DNA from: Blautia sp.
GTDB lineage: Bacteria > Bacillota > Clostridia > Lachnospirales > Lachnospiraceae
NCBI GenBank assembly: GCA_017420455.1
Contig: JAFOJB010000050.1
Span: 1 to 6,693, forward strand
Direction: 5' to 3'
Length of the DNA stretch: 6,693 nucleotides
The notes under the pieces were generated by a model. The model made no database searches. It saw only the letters and a list, made by a program, of their open reading frames with translations, and had not been told where the DNA came from. Positions 6,279-6,693 of this stretch are shown one piece after another. The number at the start of each line of letters is the position of its first letter. Position 1 is the stretch's first letter. The position numbers and the translations under genes were made by a program.

Positions 6279-6693
6279 ATGATGTATAAGATAGAGGTAA
6301 GTCTGTCCGAAATTCTGAAAATTTTCAGCAAAAACCATAAGACAGGGGATATTTCCCTGATTCAGGAAGCCTATGGATATGCGGAAGGCAAGCATCAGGG
6401 GGTAAAGCGTGCAACCGGCGAGCCCTATATCTGCCATCCGCTCCGCGTCGCCCGGTTCATTGCCGAATGGGGTTTTGAAATGGATGTCATTATTGCCGCC
6501 CTGCTTCACGATGTCGTAGAAGACTGCGGTACACCGCTCTCCGAGATCGAAGAATATTTCGGCCCGGAGGCGGCCTCTACCGTAGACGCCGTCACAAAGC
6601 TCAGCGACAGGGATTTTGCAGACCGCACCCTCACCAAAGAGCAGAAGGATATTCTCTCCGACGCCCACATGCAGAAAAAGATGAACGATAAAG
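6279..6693 (+). CDS. RelA/SpoT homologue, N-terminal (p)ppGpp hydrolase (HD) domain, 3' end beyond the window
   Basis: The 138 readable residues match the start of the HD hydrolase domain of Rel/SpoT enzymes, which remove pyrophosphate from the alarmone (p)ppGpp. GEPYICHPLRVA (47-58) contains His53. LLHDVVED (75-82) supplies His77, Asp78, Glu81 and Asp82, and these numbers coincide with those of the well-studied streptococcal Rel. VDAVTKLSD (102-110) follows the family pattern, with Ala where VDGVTKL is usual. The metal-binding HD residues in view are therefore intact; the later Asp and any synthetase, TGS or ACT domains lie outside the window. So this may be the long bifunctional Rel or a shorter hydrolase-type paralogue. 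A TTGACA at 6246-6251 is too near the start to serve as a -35, so cotranscription with the regulator gene 93 bp upstream is possible but not shown. Confidence 0.9.
   Translation, partial: MMYKIEVSLSEILKIFSKNHKTGDISLIQEAYGYAEGKHQGVKRATGEPYICHPLRVARFIAEWGFEMDVIIAALLHDVVEDCGTPLSEIEEYFGPEAASTVDAVTKLSDRDFADRTLTKEQKDILSDAHMQKKMNDK

Noticed and set aside
5637..6668. 343-codon minus-strand open frame across the regulator and Rel-like genes
   Set aside because: It crosses two well-supported plus-strand genes and the gap between them, and shows no family motif.

Overview
The window looks like a chromosomal segment from a Bacillota bacterium, most likely a gut Lachnospiraceae (Clostridium cluster XIVa). 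This is inferred from strong GGAGG-type ribosome sites, extended -10 promoters, roughly 50% GC coding DNA beside AT-rich spacers, and the flavour of the GH94 and Rel-like proteins. No database search was possible.

Layout. Positions 1-1550 (minus strand) hold the N-terminal two thirds of a GH94 disaccharide phosphorylase, cut by the left edge, with its own promoter near 1629. Positions 1674-1939 are one large imperfect palindrome of 266 bp. It separates that gene from a two-gene minus-strand operon: a ClpX-like AAA+ ATPase (3117-4679) followed after 61 bp by a polytopic membrane protein with an HExxH zinc-metalloprotease domain (1946-3055). A 408 bp divergent promoter region (4680-5087) separates this operon from a plus-strand gene for an XRE-type regulator with a large C-terminal domain of unknown type (5088-6185). 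Then comes the 5' part of a RelA/SpoT homologue with an intact (p)ppGpp-hydrolase motif (6279 to the right edge).

How the genes may work together. The most interesting unit is the set of regulator, ClpX-like unfoldase and membrane metalloprotease. The ATPase keeps the GQ box, Walker A and B, an aromatic pore loop, arginine finger and sensor 2. It also keeps an IGF tripeptide like the one ClpX uses to dock ClpP. It lacks the ClpX zinc-binding N-domain, which is replaced by about 180 residues of unfamiliar helical sequence and a charged linker. The divergent regulator is a natural candidate to control the operon. A working hypothesis is an inducible proteolytic or stress-response module spanning cytoplasm and envelope. 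Function, substrate and physical partnership are not shown by the sequence. The GH94 and Rel-like genes look like ordinary flanking chromosomal genes.
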